64,000 nucleotides of DNA from Warburgia ugandensis. Lineage: Eukaryota > Streptophyta > Magnoliopsida > Canellales > Canellaceae. Below, piece by piece: positions 32,561 through 44,939 of this stretch. A program made the translations under genes and the position numbers. Position 1 is the first letter of the stretch. Each line of letters starts with the position of its first letter. The stretch covers positions 35,349,217-35,413,216 of the forward strand of contig CP141139.1 of the NCBI GenBank assembly GCA_035236585.1, given 5' to 3'. Below the pieces are notes generated by a model. That model had not been told where the DNA came from and did no database searches. It saw only the letters and a list, made by a program, of their open reading frames with translations.

Positions 32561-33661
32561 ACCATTAAGGCGTTGCAGTTTATCCTGGTTAAGATCAGAG
32601 CTGATAAGGGAATGACCATTAAGATTTTCTACAGTTTATCCTTCTTTATTTACGTTTCTGTAAGCTGTCCTTGCACTTTTTCCTTTTCTTTTGGGATAGG
32701 CTAGTTAAAGATTGGAGGCTGAAAGGCTGGAGAACCAGTAAACTAACGAATTTTGTCCTTTTCTTCATTCACGTTCTTGCTAGCATTTTACATTGTATAT
32801 ACTACTGTATACCTGGACATATATACATACATATTGTGGCATTGACATTTGTGGAGAACCAGCCTCATTAAGTGACTAAACCTGCAAGAAAGAATCAAAA
32901 GAGGCTTTCTAGGACTATTAAGGACATACGTGGGTGTTACACCACATACACTTCTCTTACATGGGAATCTCGCTTGCCCTCTATAGACACCCGTCTGGGC
33001 AGAAAGACGTGCCACCTTCACCCCAAAATCCTCGTCGCTGGATGCCTTCCCATCGCTTGTGCGTGATAGCCTGTGACTCGCGTGCAAACACTGCAATCTC
33101 AGGGTTCAAAACTCTTGAGGAATATGAATTAAAATCTTGGGTAATCACTCCCCATAATGAAAGAGAAACAAAGTAAACATCCATCTCCAGTACAAACTCA
33201 GCAAAACCACAATAGAGAAAGATTTTGATGTTTCTTGTTCTAAGAGATAAACTAAGCAAGGCATCCAACCATCCCACTTATGTTGGTTATGCAAGTCATG
33301 GGAAAGCAGGGACATTTATATGTAAATTAGAAGTAGGATATACCCAAAAACTTTAGGAACAAAAATACATAACTATAGTAATACATTGAGCAATTAAAGC
33401 ACTCTAAAACTTGTAGGGAAAAAAAAATGTAGGGTACTGTCAGGCGGCATAACAGATCCTACTGTTACCAGCAGCTGCTCCAACTCTTAAATCACATTGG
33501 ATGACTGTAACTATTCTATTTGTGGGATGTTTGGCAAGGTTGATGGAGCAGAGAGCTGCAGAGAGGGTCTCCATTTTGGAAGAGGAACCCATTCAAATGT
33601 TTATGGAAAAGATTGTCAGGAAGCATATCTGGTTGTCGCTTTAGTTGATCACAGCCCTCCA
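32561..33661. other. Intergenic stretch
   Basis: No supported gene or transposon. The short ORFs here have no recognisable domain. Confidence 0.4.
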
Positions 33662-33688
33662 GTACATAGGGAACCCCACTACAATATA

Positions 33689-33848
33689 AGAAGAGCTTGG
33701 TACAAGAGGAGAGTTGTAGTCGTATGACCCTGAGGTTACAGGTTTGAAGGGTAGAAACAGCTTCTTGCAATATAAGATAAAGCTACATATTATAGATCCT
33801 TGTGGTCTCACGCTTCCCGGATGCCACACATGCAGGGCTGCATTTTTA
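33689..33848 (+). mobile_element. Degenerate Au SINE
   Basis: Resembles an Au SINE from agcttggtacaagaggag through gaccctgaggttacaggttt to cttcccggatgccacacatg and gggctgcatttt, with many substitutions. An imperfect flanking repeat (tacatagggaaccccact near 33662; tacagggaaccacgct near 33850) may be its target duplication. It is the oldest-looking SINE in the window. Confidence 0.7.
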
Positions 33849-34995
33849 TACAGGGAACCACGCTCTACTACCAGCTTTTGTCAAGATAATACCTATACTA
33901 CTTAAATATCAACCGCACCCTACCTAATAGAAAAGATTCCTCGCGAGCCTGCCAACCAATATTTTACTAAAATTTATTTATTTTCAATAGCTTTTAAATA
34001 AAAGGGTAAAAAATAAAACAAAAAAGAAGAGAGAATCAACAAATATGAAGAAACAAAGAACACCAAACCTTGCCGCCTGTTAAATTTGCAGCGGCAAGGA
34101 GAAAGAGGGTCTCTAAGATGACAATGTCTTAAAAGAAAGACATTGTCACCTTAGAGAGATCGGTCGATAAAATGGACCAGCAAAACATGCAGAGCCTTTT
34201 CCAGCCTTGGCTCCCACAACGTCCATCCATTCCCCTATCTTGTGGTCTCTTTGTACGTGACTTTTGTCCTGATCTGACAAGACCCTAAAGTTCATAGCCA
34301 ACTTATAGTTGCAGTTGTCAAAAGCTAAACAAGAAAAGAATAAAACAAAGGGAAAGATACAAACGAGTTCCTGCAACTTCAGCATTTCTGGCGTTGGTAA
34401 CACCAAAAAGCGTCTTCTCATCGCGAGTTCTAGCCTTCTAGAAAACCTCAGCGGCAATGGGGGCCTAGTTTTGAGATGCATTTTTCCCTAAAATTTTTTG
34501 AACACCGTTTTTAAAGGATGTAAATGATAGACAAGTTGGTGGAGAATGTAAGTTTGAAAGCCGTCTGATTCGAATTCTGCGGTGAAAAAGAATGCATGGG
34601 AAGCCTCTGTCAAGACAACATTAGTCGCATTCAATGCAATGGACTCTAATGATAATGTGGGCGTCCAAATACATCCTATTCAGCGTTTTCCAACAAAAAT
34701 AAGAAATTTGTGTCGCAGCCTCGCATGTCCATGCTGCAAGCATTGCAGAAGGCAATGAGGGATCGTCACGCATGAAGGAGACCCTCTTCTGAACCTGCTA
34801 TTAGACTAAACTCTTTAGTAGAAAAATTATAAAGCGTTCTCCCATCCATTTCCATGGGGGCGTAAAAACGAACTACGATCATAATAAACAAAATATGAAG
34901 AGGACAAAAGACTGGAGCTCAAAGAACATATCCACGTCTACAGAGTAACACAAGATTCCTGACTGCCAAAATTATGGGACTCGAGAAACAGTGAT
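33849..34995. other. Spacer and RPS10 3' UTR
   Basis: No coding region. The last few hundred bases before 34996 are the likely 3' UTR of RPS10 on the - strand. It contains the hairpin at 34110-34157. Confidence 0.45.
34110..34157. repeat. Short perfect-type hairpin
   Basis: Two 21-base arms (34110-34130 and 34137-34157) are complementary except at one position, separated by a 6-base loop (aaaaga). The arm sequence is tctctaagatgacaatgtct followed by t. Confidence 0.85.
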
Positions 34996-35073
34996 CTAAG
35001 ACATGCTAGAGCTTGTTGGGCCTGCACCATAGCCGCCACCTCCACGTCCGAAGCCAGGTCTCCCACCAGGACC
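34996..35073 (-). CDS. RPS10: RPS10 coding exon 5
   Basis: 78 bp encoding [20 protein letters not shown], then SSSMS and stop TAG at 34998-34996. It follows acceptor AATTGCAG on the - strand and continues the Gly/Arg tail of exon 4 in phase 0. Confidence 0.9.
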   Translation of the reverse strand, partial: GPGGRPGFGRGGGGYGAGPTSSSMS

Positions 35074-36453
35074 CTGCAATTTCCACGAAGTGGTTAGATT
35101 ATATTATACTAACGGCGATTAGGAAATAGTGTAAAACAATTCACCGACAAATATAGCTCAACAAAGATCTCAGCCAGCATAAGCTCACAAGCACAGTAAG
35201 CGCACATGTGAGGAACTTTAAGAAACCAAACAAATGTAAAATAATTCAGCCACAAATAGCTCAGAAACGACTTACGCCTGCAGAGACACAACTTATCACT
35301 CAACTGCAGGAATCTCATGCCACGAGCATCCAGAGACCAAACTGAAAATTGAGCTTAAGGGGATGCTTAAAGTTTCAGGACGCTTACCAAAAACCCCAAA
35401 ACAAGCATTATTTGATGAATAATATGCACTTCAAAAACTTGGGAACCACATCCAAAATGGGGAATTGAACTATGCAACAAAAAGCCAGAAGAACAGTACT
35501 GAAGATTTTTTTTAAAGCAAAACAAGCCCTGCAACTAGCAGGAAACACAGAATAGAGACTTAAAAACCAAACCAATACTTGGGCCAAGAGAAGGGTAGGA
35601 AGACCCAACACCCTTTATCAAATGCAATGCAAAGTGAATAACTGAATCCTTGGAGTACATAACAGTCATGTTAAGGAGTCACCGAGCTCTGGCTATTTAT
35701 GCATACATAGGCAAGTAGTGCATAGTATCTCCCTTTGCTGCACGATATGCCGATTAAACCAGAAAGTTAGGAGTCATTTTCCTTCTTTCAAGGTGAAACA
35801 GGCCTTTGTCCATCCTGGAAATTACTAGGTGAACCCCAGGAACCCTATGTGTCCTTTCAGTTCTAGATACTACAGTATGCCATCACTAACCAAGTTGGAA
35901 GGACTGAAAATTCCGACTTACATACCAAGTTGCAAGATCAAGAGGCTGATTTGCCATACCTTAAAATTCCAATTTGATGAAAAAACAATAGATGAGTGAG
36001 ATGGGAGATGATTAAGGATGGGAATTCTCACCTTAAGTTGGTGAAAAGATGTGTAAAGGAAGATTTCCCAGGCATTTCTCATATGCATGTCCCTTTCCAA
36101 GCATCATTTCAGTTTCAGAAACTTTCCACACATTAATATTCCATACTTTAGCAGCATTTACAATAACACTATGGCTCAAAATAGTTGCACATCATCAAGG
36201 CACCAACTTCCTTGCCAAGTTAGAGTTCACAGCAGTTTGCCAAAGAACTGTTGACAGTGGTTAATCAGAATCCTAATAGTAAGAAAGAGGACATCCTGAA
36301 GGATTGGCTCCAAAGGACCAACCGTTCATGGCAGCTTATGTCCAGAATGTTGTTGGGAGCACCAGCAAGAAGTTACATCACTAAGGTCAACTCCTACTGA
36401 ACAGGTCTGGTGGAAAAAATTTGCAGGCATTTGTGGCATGGGGATAAGAGCAC

Positions 36454-36525
<72 letters not shown>

Positions 36526-38383
36526 ATGCACAGGTATGAATCACCCTTCAGAAGCTGTGAACAACCAATCGAACCTTCTGAAGTATTGTTGGAGTACACA
36601 AAAGATTAGGTAGCATGCTCATTACTAACAACAGGGAAGAGTGGGGAAAAAGACAGGATGATTGGGAAAGAATAGTGGTTTCTTCTTACTTTCCTTGAAC
36701 AGTAGTATAGTTTTACCAAAAAGAGAAACCATCTAATTGAAGAAAAATCATGAAACAATCATGAGTACATCAAAAACAAAAATAACAGATGAATAAAAAA
36801 AAGGAAGCAGGACAAGAAAAAAATGATATGTGCAACTCTTTTGGGTGGGAAGGTTTTATGCTGCGACAATGATCAGAATCCTTCCTTAAATACGGGTTTC
36901 GGGAAACAGGGGGAAGAGGGTTCCGGGGGGGCCATGTTCAGGTAGAATGTAGGCAAGGAAAGCTAAAGATCTTAGGAGAGAGAAGGTTGATAAGCAGTTG
37001 CAATGTAAGAGCGAGAACATCTAATATTCTTACAATAAACGTATCACAGAAGATAAAATCTATTCTTATGTTGATGGAAACAACAGTAGAAACCTTCAAA
37101 GAAGCAGGCTGCTCCTAAAACCTAACGGGGGAAGAGAACGCCCAACATTTTTACTTCAGGCAAGGGAGCTTACACTAATTAAACAAACAACAAATGAAAA
37201 TTGGTTTTTTCCCCCTTCTGAGAGCCACACCCATAGACATTATCACCAGAATATACAATCAGTGAAGGCTATAATGAAACACAAGGGTCAAACATATATG
37301 CAGGCCGCGACGATTTAAAGATAACCACCAGTAATTTCATTGTAGCAGATGACTATTTCGAATAAAGACAAATATGCCAAAATCAAACCGTTAAAAGTGC
37401 AACTTCTACAGATCAACTTATATTTCTTTTTTCATAGAGAAAGAAGCAATATGCATTCATCAGAGTAGATGTATCTTACATATACATTCAAGCAGCAGAA
37501 ATTCACCCAACATTGGTAAGGAAAGGAAACAAACAGCAGCCAATAACCGAGAAGCATTAATAGAAGGCACCAGTACAATTACAAAACAAACAAACACAAT
37601 CGATTCATTTCATTACGAGAAAATCTCCTAGGAAGAGCACATTAAATCAATTACCCTAAATGAAGGATTGTATTCCGGTGGAGCTCCCCCCTTATCACCA
37701 CCGAACTCACCAATCGGACCCCGAGGGCCTCCGCCTCGGTACCCATCACGGTCACCACCAAAACGTGGCCTATCACCTTCAAAACGAGGAGGACCTCTGC
37801 AATTGGCAAACCCAAAAAACAAATCAACAAAAAGAAAAGCTAACAAAATTCTCAATCTGTGAGTACATACCTAGGGCGATCACCAGGTGGGCCACCCATG
37901 GGCCTCCCTGAAGGCTTGACGGATTTCTTCAGAGTAGCAGGAACGATTTCAGATGGAAGGTTGAGATAGGTTCTGAGAAACTCAATCCCGTCATTGGTGA
38001 GGTACCAGTAATAGTGCATCCACGCGAAGGTTTCTCTTACATACTCCTTGGATTTGAAGCTCTGCATGAGCTTGATCACCTGGAGATTCGGTACATCGAT
38101 GTCTGGGTGCTTAGCCAAGTTGTAATCTTTCTTGGCATAACAAACGCCCTCTGTAAAATCCAATCAAGAAGAGAAATTACGACCGAGCTAAGCAGAAAAG
38201 ATGAATCTGAAGAAGAAAAATAAAGCAACTGACCTTGGAAGAGGTATTTGGAGATCTCCTTGCGGTTTTTCTCGGGGATAATCTGAAAATAGGATCGAGC
38301 AAAGAGAGCAAGTTAGATGCCATTGGAAGAGAAACCATAGAAATTCCAGAATGAAAGAGCAGGAAGGGGAAAATCTTCACCAT
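34996..38383 (-). CDS. RPS10: 40S ribosomal protein eS10, five coding exons
   Basis: Coding exons on the - strand are 38383-38381, 38282-38234, 38150-37871, 37796-37655 and 35073-34996. They join in frame at GT-AG borders to 183 residues plus TAG. eS10 is a small-subunit protein near the mRNA entry region of the 40S head (family knowledge). Seen here: N-terminal [18 protein letters not shown], the winged-helix core with [20 protein letters not shown] and [20 protein letters not shown], then [15 protein letters not shown]. The C-terminal tail is rich in Gly, Arg and Pro ([36 protein letters not shown]). Length is normal for plants. The first coding exon ends right after ATG, the intron starting with the next base. 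Intron 4 is 2.6 kb and contains a (GA)n array. All borders and frames are intact. Confidence 0.95.
35074..37654 (-). other. RPS10 intron 4, about 2.6 kb
   Basis: Starts GTAATT on the - strand at 37654 and ends GCAG at 35074. It contains a (GA)n array and otherwise AT-rich sequence with no transposon recognised. It is long for a plant ribosomal protein intron. Confidence 0.85.
36458..36523. repeat. (GA)n microsatellite in RPS10 intron 4
   Basis: About 33 uninterrupted GA units, (TC)n on the transcribed strand. Confidence 0.95.
37655..37796 (-). CDS. RPS10: RPS10 coding exon 4
   Basis: 142 bp encoding [20 protein letters not shown] through [16 protein letters not shown]. Acceptor TTGCAG|AGGTCC; donor TTTAGG|GTAATT. 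Confidence 0.94.
37871..38150 (-). CDS. RPS10: RPS10 coding exon 3
   Basis: 280 bp with most of the winged-helix domain, from [20 protein letters not shown] to [13 protein letters not shown]. Acceptor TTTACAG|AGGGCG; donor CCCTAG|GTATGT. Confidence 0.95.
38234..38282 (-). CDS. RPS10: RPS10 coding exon 2
   Basis: 49 bp encoding [16 protein letters not shown]. Acceptor TTTTCAG|ATTATC; donor TTCCAAG|GTCAGT. It is too short to stand out as an ORF and was recognised from its protein and borders. Confidence 0.92.
38381..38383 (-). CDS. RPS10: RPS10 start codon at the end of exon 1
   Basis: The - strand reads GCAAAAATG|GTGAAG, so the initiator ATG is the last codon of exon 1 and the intron begins with the next base. 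This start is required because exon 2 opens directly with IIPEKN, the residues that follow Met in plant eS10. Confidence 0.88.
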
Positions 38384-38461
38384 TTTTGCAAGGAGAGGAG
38401 CGGCGTCGCAAGAACCCCAGAAATCCTGGTTTATCTCCTCTATCTTTCTCTCTGATCGTGG

Positions 38462-38500
38462 AAGAAGCTCCAAACCCTAAACTGAGGTTCTTATATGCGC
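38462..38500 (-). promoter_or_regulatory. RPS10 core promoter: TATA-like box and telo-box
   Basis: On the - strand CATATAAG (about 38497-38490) is followed about 10 bp later by TTAGGGTTT, which is AAACCCTAA on the + strand at 38472-38480, the telo-box common in plant ribosomal protein promoters. The start site would fall near 38465, giving a leader of about 80 bp before the ATG. Assignment is from motif and spacing. Confidence 0.65.
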
Positions 38501-39000
38501 ACACGAACCGATTTTGGTGTGGCGTCCGGATGGTTTCTGGCTGCAACCTTTCAGGTCTTGGCTCATCTTTAATGCTCGAGAACGTAAAACAATTTTCCAT
38601 CGGATGATTTAAGCCGTTTGTTCTTTAAGCCATGAGTGATGGTCCTTGGTGATCATCTGATCAAACAGCCTTTGTGCGATATGGTGTCTAAGATGTGGTC
38701 CCGAGGAGTCTAGGCTTGAATCACATTCTAAGTGAGCAAATGTTGGGTCCTTGTGCATTAAATAGACCTGTACATGCCTTCCAAACAGAAAAATGCAAGA
38801 TAAGCATGGACTTTGTATGCGAGGGAGCTTCTTCATCAAGTCTGCCTCTTTTTAGGCCTTGGAAAACATCTGGACTGGCTATCAAATCAGACAAAACATT
38901 AGGGCTATTTTAAAAACCCAAACTTTCGCTATTGAACTATAAGTCTATTGGTCAGCTTGACACCATGGCTTTTTACGACGCTATACCAGAGTACAAACAT
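38501..39000. other. RPS10 upstream region
   Basis: No gene. A fragment at about 38788-38853 (aaaaatgcaagataagcatg, then atgcgagggagcttcttcat and a T run) resembles an Au SINE with its middle missing. This is uncertain. Confidence 0.4.
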
Positions 39001-39005
39001 TAACA

Positions 39006-39385
39006 CACGGCTAACTCATAGATGCAACCGTATAAAAGGCAGCCCAGTGCACGAAGCTTCAGCGTATGCAGAATTTGGAAATTTGGCAAACTATAAAGAA
39101 TGATATAGTACGTAGCCTTATTTTGTATTTTTGCAAGATGTTGTTTCTACGCCTTGAATCCGTAATCTCTTCATCATGCGAACACAACTCAACTGTATAA
39201 CACGGCTAACCTGTGGGTGGCAACCATATAAAAGACAGCCCAGTGCATGAAGGGCAAACCACAAAGGATGATATTGTACGTAGCCTTATTTTACATTTTT
39301 GCAAGATGGGTTGTTTCTACACCTTGAGCATGTAGTCTCTTGGTCACGCAAGCGTAACTCAACTATCATGCTAAGGCTCCCCTTT
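39006..39385 (-). mobile_element. Two tandem Au SINE units upstream of RPS10
   Basis: Two consecutive Au SINE copies in the same - strand orientation. The first starts at its tail near 39032 (aaaaggcagcccagtgcacg) and the second near 39229 (aaaagacagcccagtgcatg). The second reaches the head (ctaaggctcccctt near 39371). The flank upstream of each tail is also similar (cggctaact...gcaaccgtat and cggctaacctgtgggtggcaaccatat), so the array looks like a tandem duplication of a SINE plus flank, not two independent insertions. Confidence 0.75.
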
Positions 39386-40027
39386 GGGTGGCAATCACAT
39401 GTCCAACTCAAAACAATCTTACCTTCATGGCTCATAGGAACAAGTTGGATTTTGCCTAAAGATCGAAGTCAGAACCTATGAAAGACAGGAGCAGAGGATA
39501 CTCAAACAACATAAGGGAGAAAAGAGGTTCTCAATCGTAGAAAAGGATACTACATGCAGCATGCGAGTCACAGAGACACCTCACACAGCCGAACCAGCAC
39601 ACCCATATATAAATATAAATGAAATAAAATCATATTACCAAACCAAGATATGATCTATCTCATTCCGATGGTTGGTCTACTCAAGGTTAGAGTCCTCCTC
39701 TCACCTCTATTGCCCTTTCTTCCATGTCTATTCAAAGAAAAGAGGAGCAAGAGAGCTGCATGGAGGGTACAATAGAAAAGAAACCACTTCTTGATCTGAT
39801 GTTGTAATTTCGCCCTTATTGATGTAAGATTTCTGCTTCATTGAAGCATTCATTCCTCTTGTAAGCAATCTGTGTTTGGATTTTTACAGTTTCTTCACAG
39901 TAGTCAAAGCAAGTGTCGAAGAAGCATACCTTCCATCCATCAGCTCCATTGAATGCTAAAAGGAGAGAGAATGGATAAAAGTATATTTTGCTGACTCTCA
40001 ATTTTATTGCTTCCATCCCAAAAGTCA
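39386..40027. other. Spacer before the copia element
   Basis: No gene or repeat recognised. Confidence 0.4.
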
Positions 40028-40032
40028 TGTTT

Positions 40033-40454
40033 TGTTAAAAAATATATTTCTTTATTGATGAAAACCTTCATCATACTAAGATCATTCATGTCAAATCATT
40101 AAGAATAATAGACTAGATGCAGAAGCGTACCTGGATCCATGAGAACGTATGTGATTCTTGATCTTCCAAATTGATGTGTATGAATTTTCTTGAAAATGAG
40201 ATTTTCCTTTTCTGATGATGCGATGTCAGAAAAGAATCATATATACAATTTGGGGACCATAACCATTTATAATTGCATACACTTTCCTTATTTCTAATTT
40301 TAGCTCATCATATACTAGAAATAAGAAATTAGGTCTCTACATATAATAAAGCCCATACTTTGTGAGATGACTTCGGCCCATTTAACTTTAATCCTTATCA
40401 AATCACTTTTAATATAGGCCAAACCTGCATGACAGCATATGATATACAATTATT

Positions 40455-40499
<45 letters not shown>

Positions 40500-40516
40500 G
40501 TCCGAAACATCTAATA
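40033..40516 (-). repeat. Copia 3' LTR
   Basis: 484 bp matching the right LTR, containing a (TA)n run at about 40458-40493. A purine-rich tract with aggagatta (- strand) lies just inside its inner edge, the expected polypurine site, next to a (CA)n run at 40534-40558. Confidence 0.88.
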
Positions 40517-40942
40517 ATCTCCTAATTGGACCACACACACACACACACACACACACACATCACTTTATAATTTTATATCACAATATAACCTTATGAGCTC
40601 AAAATCTTTGCTATCATGTTCCAAAATAAAAAATAAAAAATCTCTGAACAATCTTGTCCATTAATTATGTCAATATAGGATCAAGGCGTGTATCGTAACT
40701 AAATCCATCTATGGTATCGACATAACCAAATGACATAGATCAAGTATGGATGTGTAGCATGGAAATTACATGCAATGTGATCTAAACATGCCTATTTTCA
40801 ACTGGTCCAACTTTATTCTTTATGCGATCATATTAAAACTAAATCATAGTGAAAAATAAAACTGAATACTTTATTTCTGAAGAAAATATCCATAAATACA
40901 AGATGTGTCTAAAATAGAAAAGCATATAAATACCAACTCCCA

Positions 40943-41452
40943 CTAATCTAGTATATCATCAAATGATACAACACCCATATGAGCAGTATGCCTGTGAAAG
41001 ACCTTGGGTGGTAGCCCCTTAGTAAGTGGATCTGCAACTATGGAGTTTGTGCCAATATGCTCTATAGACACTTGACTATTTTGAACTCTTTCTTTAACAA
41101 CTAAGAACTTGATGTTTATATGCTTTGACTTCGTCAAGCTCCTGTTGTTGTTGAAATATAAAACTGCTGACTTATTATCACAAAATAACTTAAGTGGTCT
41201 TTCAATTCTATCCACAATTCGCAGGCCCATGACAAAATTTTGCTATCATATTCCATGCTTGGATGCCTCATAACATGCAATAAACTCAGCTGCCATGGTA
41301 GAAGAAGCAATGAGTGTCTGCCTAGCACTCTTCCAGGAGATAGCTCTTCCGATATAGCCTAAAGTGGATCTACGACTGACTTGGCATCCAGCAAAGTTGG
41401 AATAGGAATACCCAAAGATCTCTAACTTATCTAACCTCCTGTATGTGACCAT
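40943..41452 (-). mobile_element. Copia RNase H region
   Basis: Contains the copia RNase H signatures SRRSTLGYIG with SWKSARQTLIASSTMAAEFI, FCDNKSAVLYFNNN, SKHINIKFLVVKER and the final ADPLTKGLPPKVF. It is the last coding part of the element. Confidence 0.9.
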
Positions 41453-41623
41453 GTAATGTTTTATTCTTTAAAGATATCGCATGACTTGTTTGGCTATTTT
41501 CCAATGACTCATTCCCGGATTGCTCAAATATTTGCCTAACATCCCAACAATGTATGCAATATTCAGACAAGTACAAACTTGAGTATACATCAGACTTCCC
41601 ATTGCTGAAGCATTGGGAATCTT

Positions 41624-42450
41624 CTATATTTTCTTCGTTTCAAAATCATTCTTGGGACATTGGTCGAGACTGACCTTGTCTCCCTTAGCAACAAGGGTGT
41701 CTCCTGGTTTGCAATCTTGCATGCCAAATCTCTTAAGTACCTTCTCAATATAGCCCTTTTGTGATAATCCGAGAATACCTCGAGAGTGATCCTGATGTAT
41801 CTGAATTCCTAATACAAAAGATGCGTCCTCAAGATCTTTCATCTCAAATTTCTTTGACAGAAATCTCTTGATTTCGTGCAACAAGGCTATATCGTTGCTA
41901 GCAAGAAGTATGTCATCGACATATAAAACCAAGAAAATGTGTTTACTCCACTAAACTTGTGGTATATACAATCATCAACCGCATGCATCTCAAAACCGAC
42001 CAAGATAACAACTTGATGGAATTGGTAATACCATTGACGAGAAGTTTGCTTAAGCCCGCAGATGGATTTCTTTAATTTGGAAACCATATTCTTTGCATCT
42101 CCCAGCACAAAGTTTTCTGGTTGCACCATATAAATCGTCTCATCAATGCCTCCATTGAGAAACGCAGTCTTTACATCCATCTGATGCAACTCAAAGTCAA
42201 AATGTGCCACTAATGCCATTATTGTCCCAAAAGAATCTTTCGATAAAACATGAGAGAAAGTCTCATTATAATCAATGCCTTCCTTTTGAGTGAATCCCTT
42301 TGCAACAAGACGAGCCTTCTATCTCTTCACATCACCCTTTGAATCCCTCTTAGTTTTAAATATCCATTTGCATCCAATGCATTTCGCACCTTTAGGCAAT
42401 GGGACAAGTTCTCAAACGTCATTGTCTTTCATGAACTTAATCTCTTCATT
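41624..42450 (-). mobile_element. Copia reverse transcriptase region
   Basis: Contains HQMDVKTAFLNGGIDETIYM, a CGLKQTSRQWY-type motif and the catalytic LYVDDILLASND. These are diagnostic of Ty1/copia polymerase. Confidence 0.92.
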
Positions 42451-43139
42451 CATGGCATCAATCCACTTCTGAGAATTAGTACTTTGCATGGCTTGATGAA
42501 AGTTGAAAGGATCATCTTCCACCAATCCAATGTCATCCTCATGTTCTTGGAGAAATATGATATAATCATCAGAAACTACACTTCTCCTCTCTCTAGTGGA
42601 TCTCCTTAATGGCATCTGTTCTGGAGGTTATTGAGTTTGTTCTTCGGGAATAACTTGTTGACTTTGATTAGGGAGATTTTCAACATTGTCTTGTGGTTTT
42701 GGTATTGCTTATTGAACAACATCAGGAATATGAGCCTGATGATTGTTAATAACAATCGTAGGAAGAGAAACAGATTCCTCTTCAAAGATAAAGTCTTTAA
42801 CCTTATCTCCCCCATAAACTCAATATCCTCAAAGAACCGGGCATTTCCCATCTCAAAGAAGGACCTGACTATGGGATCATAAAATTTGTACCCTTGAGAC
42901 AGTTCATAGTACCCAACAAAATAACTACTGACCATTCTTGAGTCTAGTTTCTTTTCATTTGGCCTATAAGGCCTTGCCTCAACTGGACAATCCCAAATGT
43001 ATAAATGCTTTATATTGGGCTTCTTGCCCGTCCATAATTCATAAGGAGTTTTAGCCGTTGCCTTAGTTGGAGCTCTATTAATGATATAAGCTACAAATTT
43101 TAGTGCCTCTCCTCAGAGTGAATTCGGTAAGGTAGTATG

Positions 43140-43820
43140 ACTAATCATACTCCTCACCATGTCCTTTAATATTCTGTTTCACCTCTCAGTAACACCATTC
43201 ATGCTAAGACTTCCCAGCATGGTGTACTGTGGGACAATACCACACTCCTCTAGGAATTTGGCAAATGGCCCAGGATGTTGTTCACTTGATCCATCATATC
43301 TGCTGTAGTATTCACCACCGTGGTCATATCTGACAGCCTTAATGCTTTTGCTAAGTTGGTTCTCAACTTCAGCCTTGAATGCCTTAAACACATCCAGTGA
43401 TTGAGACTTCTCATGAATGAGATAAAGGTAGTCATAATGCAAGAAATCATCTATGAATGTAATAAAATATTGTTGACCATTCCATGAAGCCGTAAGGAAT
43501 GACCCACAAATATCCGTATGTATTAGTTTTAAGACGTTTGAAGATTTGTTGGCACCTAATCTCCTTAAGTTTGTCTGCTTCCCCTTAATGCACTCAACAC
43601 AGACTTAAAAGTCTGACAAATCAAGGGGATCAAGAATTCCATATGACATAAGTCTTTCAATTCTTTGTTTAGATATGTGTCCTAAACGCTTGTGCAAGAG
43701 TGAAACAAAATTCTCATTAGTTAATTTGTGATTTATACCACATGAACTCATATGCAAGGTTTCATTAAAATAAACAATAATACCAAGTAAATAAAGGTTA
43801 ACATGAAAAGACAAAGAACC
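43140..43820 (-). mobile_element. Copia integrase region
   Basis: Shows the pre-integrase HKRLGHISKQRIERL zinc-binding motif start and a core with VRYDHGGEYYS, the usual SDNGGEY-type site in altered form. The integrase-before-RT order marks Ty1/copia. Confidence 0.87.
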
Positions 43821-44201
43821 GGTACCTACACTATTTGAATTTAGAAAAAGACTAAACTAATTATTTCCAAATGAACAAGAATAACCAAATTTGTCCAAAA
43901 CGAAAATAGAAACCAAATTCCATCTAAAAGGCGGTACACCAAATGTCTCTTTCAAATCCAAATAATATCTAGTCTTTAATAATAGCCTAAAGGTCCCTAT
44001 TGCCTCAACTTCCACTGATTTGCCATCGCCCACATAAATGAATCTTTCAGCATTATTTGGCTTTCAACAACTTAAACAACCTTGCATAGACACACTTATG
44101 TGAGTAGTAGCACCAGAATCGATCCACCAAGTGTGTCTTGGTACTGAGGCTAAATTAACCTCAGAACAAACCAAAGTGAGAAGCATACCTTTCTTTGCAT
44201 G

Positions 44202-44939
44202 CTAACCATGATATTTGGTACAATCCTTCTTCATATGTCCAGGATTCTTACAAAAGTAACACCCAAATTCCTCATTTTGTTTCTTTTGAGGTGGACCACT
44301 CGCAGCTTCTTTATACTTATTCCTTTTCTTGTTCTTGTCCTTAAAGATACTTGCCAAGTGAGCACTTTCAGTCTTTTCTTGCTTCAGCCTTTCTTCTTCT
44401 TGCACACAATGATAAATGAGCTCATTAAGAGACCATTTGTCCCTTTTGCAACTATAATTGACCTTAAATTCACTGAATTGTGTAGGAAGAGAAATCAAAA
44501 CTAAATGCACGAGCAAATCCTCAAATAGTTGTAGCTTTAGTGCCTTTAGTTTTGAAGCAAGATGAGACATCTCCATGATGTACTCCCTTATATTTCCTTT
44601 TCCTTTATAGTTCAGTGAAATCAAGTTCGATAGAATCATACTTGTTTTAGCCTTATCGTTTTTAGCAAAATGCTTTTCAATTTCCTCAAGGAACTCCTTG
44701 GCAGTAATTACCTTTTCAAACACAGCACCCCTGAAGGTTTTTGGAATTCCATACTTCATGATCATAAGACTCATGCGATTTGAACGATCCCACTTCTCAA
44801 AGTGCCATTTTTCCTCGCTGGAACTTTTTTCCGTAAGAGTAGTGGGTTGTTCAATCCTTAGTGCAAGGTCTAGATCCATGCAGCTAAGAACAATCATGAA
44901 ATTCTCTTTCCATTCCTTAAAGTTGGCCCCATTCAACAT
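44202..44939 (-). mobile_element. Copia gag region
   Basis: About 245 codons: LNGANFKEWKENFMIVLSC at the start (UBN2-type gag), MILSNLISLNYKGKGNIREY in the middle, and a zinc knuckle CYFCKNPGHMKKDC (CX2CX4HX4C) near the end. Confidence 0.92.
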
